Assembly (NCBI GenBank): GCA_050291935.1
Contig: JBNKKR010000001.1
Coordinates: 62,001-126,000 of the forward strand
Direction of reading: 5' to 3'
Length of the DNA: 64,000 nt
Source of the DNA: Desulfocapsa sp050291935
Lineage (GTDB): Bacteria > Desulfobacterota > Desulfobulbia > Desulfobulbales > Desulfocapsaceae
Position 1 is the stretch's first letter; each line of letters opens with the position of its first letter. The notes under the pieces were generated by a model. That model was not told the DNA's origin, did no database searches, and worked only from the letters and a program-made list of their open reading frames with translations. Of this stretch, positions 61,787-64,000 are shown piece by piece. Made by a program: the position numbers and the translations under genes.

Positions 61787-62368
61787 ATGGAATCATTTGA
61801 AGTTTTGCTCGAACGCTCAACGAAAGTGCATGGACATATCTGTGCGGGACAAGTTATTGGTGTGCGGATGTCGATGATTGGTCTTAACGCAATTGGTATT
61901 ACAGATCCCAGAGGGGCAGATCGTAAAAAATTGTACGTGTTGGTGGAAATTGATCGCTGCGCAACAGATGCGGTACAATCGGTTACCGGTTGTAGTCTTG
62001 GAAAACGCTCTCTGCGTTGGGTTGATTACGGGGTGATGGCGGCGACATTTGTAAATCTGGAAACAGGCAAGGCGGTACGGATAGTTGCAAGGGAAGAGTC
62101 ACGTGAGCTTTCCAAAAAGTATTGTCCGGAAATAGATTCAAAATATAAACAACAGCTGGAAGCATATCGTCTAATGGATCAAGACGAACTTTTCACCGTA
62201 ACGGAGGTGAAAGTGGATCTTCCCAAGGAAGATATGCCCGGAAGACCGCTAAAACGGGTGCAATGTGATCAGTGTGGTGATTGGGTGCAGGATTGTCGTG
62301 ATGTGACAATCGACAATACGGTACTTTGCCGGGGCTGTGCCAATGGAAAATACTATACGCCTTTATAA
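61787..62368 (+). CDS. FmdE-family protein with C-terminal zinc ribbon
   Basis: A 193-residue protein from the ATG at 61787, after a GAGGAA ribosome-binding site; an upstream start at 61700 lies in the terminator. Residues 15-19 (HGHIC) and the GRCATDAVQ-like segment (DRCATDAVQSVTGCSLGKRSLRW) are the FmdE core, named after subunit E of tungsten formylmethanofuran dehydrogenase. A C-terminal Cys4 zinc ribbon (CDQCGDW...LCRGC) follows. Without other Fmd genes the role is open: molybdenum/tungsten enzyme maturation or metal handling have been proposed for the family. HisHF follows 26 bp behind. Confidence 0.88.
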   Translation: MESFEVLLERSTKVHGHICAGQVIGVRMSMIGLNAIGITDPRGADRKKLYVLVEIDRCATDAVQSVTGCSLGKRSLRWVDYGVMAATFVNLETGKAVRIVAREESRELSKKYCPEIDSKYKQQLEAYRLMDQDELFTVTEVKVDLPKEDMPGRPLKRVQCDQCGDWVQDCRDVTIDNTVLCRGCANGKYYTPL

Positions 62369-62394
62369 CGCAATGAATAGCAGTGTAGAAAACG

Positions 62395-63972
62395 ATGATA
62401 ACATTACTTGATTATGGTGCGGGCAATGTCCGCAGTGTCCGCAATGGCATACGAAAGCTGGGATATGATGTTCAGGATGTGCAGAGTGCTGATGATATTC
62501 TGCAGGCGGAACGTCTTATTTTCCCGGGAGTAGGCAGTTTTGGTTCCGTGATGGAACGTTTGCAGCGGGATGGATTTATCGAACCGTTAATAGCCAGAAT
62601 TAGAAGTGATAAACCGTTTTTTGGGATATGTGTGGCATTGCAGGCACTCTTTGAGGGTTCAGAAGAGAGTCCGGGTGTTGCCGGTCTTTCGATTCTAAAG
62701 GGGCAGGTAAAACGTTTTAAGCAAACATCACTTGCTGTTCCGCAAATTGGTTGGAATGGAGTGAATCTGCATAAACAGTCGCCGATATTTGGTGATTACG
62801 CGGGCGAAAAACTCTACTTCGTTCACTCCTATTGTGCAAAACTGGCAGACGAAGATAGTGAATGGCTATTGTCCACCACCGATTATGGGGAGGAATTTGT
62901 CTCTAGTGTTACCAAGGGAAATGTTATTGCCAGTCAGTTTCATCCAGAGAAAAGCGGTAAGGCGGGCCTTGCAATTTTGAAAAATTATTTGCAGGGGAGT
63001 CGTGAAACCGTTCAAGTTAGGTCAACAAAAGAGCCTACCAAGATGGCCAAACGGGTTATTGCCTGTTTGGATGTACGGACAAATGATACGGGTGATCTGG
63101 TCGTTACCAAAGGAGATCAGTATGACGTACGTGAATCTGGAGCGGTACGAAATCTTGGAAAACCGGTGGCCCTTGCTGCCCGTTATTATGAAGAGGGCGC
63201 GGATGAGATTACCTTCTTAAATATAACCGGTTTTAGAGATTTTCCCATGGAAGATCAGCCCATGCTTGAAGTGTTGCGAAAAACATCCGAGCAGGTTTTT
63301 GTTCCCTTGACCATTGGAGGCGGTATTCGTGAATTTACCGATAGCAATGGAAAGCACTACAGCGCCTTGGACGTTGCCTCTGAATATTTTCGCTCGGGAG
63401 CTGATAAAATTTCCATTGGTTCCGATGCCTGTTATGCCGCAGAGGAATACCTGAAAAGTGGGAAAAAGAGCGGTAAGAGCGCAATTGAGCAGATTTCCTA
63501 TGTGTATGGTGCCCAGGCAGTGGTTATTTCCGTGGACCCTAGACGCGTCTACGTAAGTAGCCCTGAAGAGACCATGCGTCATACCATTGCAACTGATGTT
63601 CCGGGACCAAATGGTGAACACTATTGCTGGTATCAGTGTACTGTAAAAGGTGGCAGGGAAGGTCGAGATCTCGATGTTGTTGAGCTTGTAAAAAGTTGTG
63701 AGGCACTTGGGGCCGGTGAGATTTTACTCAATTGCATCGACAAAGATGGAACAAACTCCGGCTTTGATATGGAGCTTATCAATATGGTGAAAGAGGTTGT
63801 TTCCATACCGGTCATAGCTTCTTCCGGTGCTGGCTCAGCAGCGCATTTTGTCGAAGTTTTTAATAAGACTTCCGCAGACGCTGCCCTTGCAGCAGGGATA
63901 TTTCATAGAAGAGAAGTCCCCATAGAGGAGGTCAAAGAGGCACTTCGAGCTGATGGTGTGACTATCCGTTAA
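62395..63972 (+). CDS. hisHF: Imidazole glycerol phosphate synthase, fused HisH-HisF (eukaryote-type)
   Basis: A 525-residue bifunctional enzyme. The amidotransferase half (1 to about 205) carries Cys79 in FFGICVALQ and the His183-Pro-Glu185 pair of ASQFHPEKS. A 12-residue linker leads to the cyclase half from Met217. Its catalytic aspartates are Asp226 (ACLDVR) and Asp449 (LNCIDKDG). Instead of two separate bacterial genes, this is one chain like yeast HIS7 and plant HISN4. The cyclase has the long insertions of the eukaryotic form, e.g. TNDTGDLVVTKGDQYDVRE and KSGKSAIEQISYVYG. It makes IGP and AICAR from PRFAR and glutamine. Confidence 0.96.
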   Translation: MITLLDYGAGNVRSVRNGIRKLGYDVQDVQSADDILQAERLIFPGVGSFGSVMERLQRDGFIEPLIARIRSDKPFFGICVALQALFEGSEESPGVAGLSILKGQVKRFKQTSLAVPQIGWNGVNLHKQSPIFGDYAGEKLYFVHSYCAKLADEDSEWLLSTTDYGEEFVSSVTKGNVIASQFHPEKSGKAGLAILKNYLQGSRETVQVRSTKEPTKMAKRVIACLDVRTNDTGDLVVTKGDQYDVRESGAVRNLGKPVALAARYYEEGADEITFLNITGFRDFPMEDQPMLEVLRKTSEQVFVPLTIGGGIREFTDSNGKHYSALDVASEYFRSGADKISIGSDACYAAEEYLKSGKKSGKSAIEQISYVYGAQAVVISVDPRRVYVSSPEETMRHTIATDVPGPNGEHYCWYQCTVKGGREGRDLDVVELVKSCEALGAGEILLNCIDKDGTNSGFDMELINMVKEVVSIPVIASSGAGSAAHFVEVFNKTSADAALAAGIFHRREVPIEEVKEALRADGVTIR

Positions 63973-64000
63973 CTTGAAGTGCTAATAAGTACAAAAAAGG

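Noticed and set aside
1..64000. CRISPR array, prophage or insertion sequence
   Set aside because: No regularly spaced direct repeats, integrase, transposase or phage structural genes were seen.

Overview
The window looks like chromosome of a Gram-negative anaerobe of the sulfate-reducing or sulfur-disproportionating Desulfobacterota, most likely Desulfobulbales. This is inferred from gene content, not from a marker search. The pointers are a periplasmic tetrahaem cytochrome c3 beside a System II (ResB/CcsA) cytochrome c maturation pair, a COG1900/DUF39 homocysteine-synthesis enzyme, an FmdE-type protein, a DUF3786 protein with an N-terminal Fe-S motif, and outer-membrane-type features (PEP-CTERM signal, TRAP transport, lipoprotein). 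No phage, insertion sequence, CRISPR array, tRNA or rRNA was seen. Coding density is high, and several sigma70-like promoters (TTGACA, 17-18 bp, TATAAT-like) can be read directly.

Layout. 1-3.8 kb: end of a FadR-type regulator overlapping a 1200-residue bifunctional proline dehydrogenase/P5C dehydrogenase. 3.9-6.7 kb (minus): cytochrome c3, CcsA and ResB. 7.1-9.2 kb: ribosomal protein L28, a small unknown gene, and a translationally coupled methyltransferase/SDR pair. 9.4-13.5 kb: secreted M16 protease, a RelE-type toxin with XRE antitoxin, and a DUF2834 membrane protein. 13.5-17.1 kb: a PEP-CTERM-tagged secreted cysteine protease that matches the streptococcal IgG-cleaving enzyme IdeS in its active-site layout, two small membrane proteins and an M14-like zinc hydrolase. 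17.2-24.3 kb (minus): FadR-type regulator, a full Dpp/Opp-type ABC transporter and a glutamine amidotransferase, behind a 23-bp palindromic operator. 24.5-29.7 kb (minus): a 1395-residue membrane protein built from two tandem copies of one unit, coupled to a double-domain universal stress protein.

30.1-35.7 kb: a double dimeric-barrel protein, an exported coiled-coil protein, SppA, DNA polymerase IV and a Crp-family regulator. 35.7-41.6 kb (minus): pentapeptide-repeat lipoprotein, DnaE and a membrane diguanylate cyclase in one tight operon. 41.8-47.6 kb (minus): MotA/MotB, a sugar isomerase-like protein, NhaA and an MFS carrier. 47.7-49.5 kb: four small or poorly known genes, two with cysteine patterns suggesting metal or Fe-S binding. 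49.6-56.7 kb (minus): one closely packed run, tsaD - two DUF2062 paralogues - rsmA - iron alcohol dehydrogenase - TRAP transporter. 56.7-64 kb: moaA, pheA, the homocysteine enzyme followed by a LarE-type sulfur transferase that seems to use a CTG start codon, HU, FmdE, and a fused HisH-HisF of strikingly eukaryotic type.

The points most worth following up are the IdeS-like exosortase-sorted protease, the tandemly duplicated membrane protein, an 84-bp structured repeat present twice in opposite orientation, the eukaryote-type HisHF fusion, and the homocysteine/LarE gene pair.
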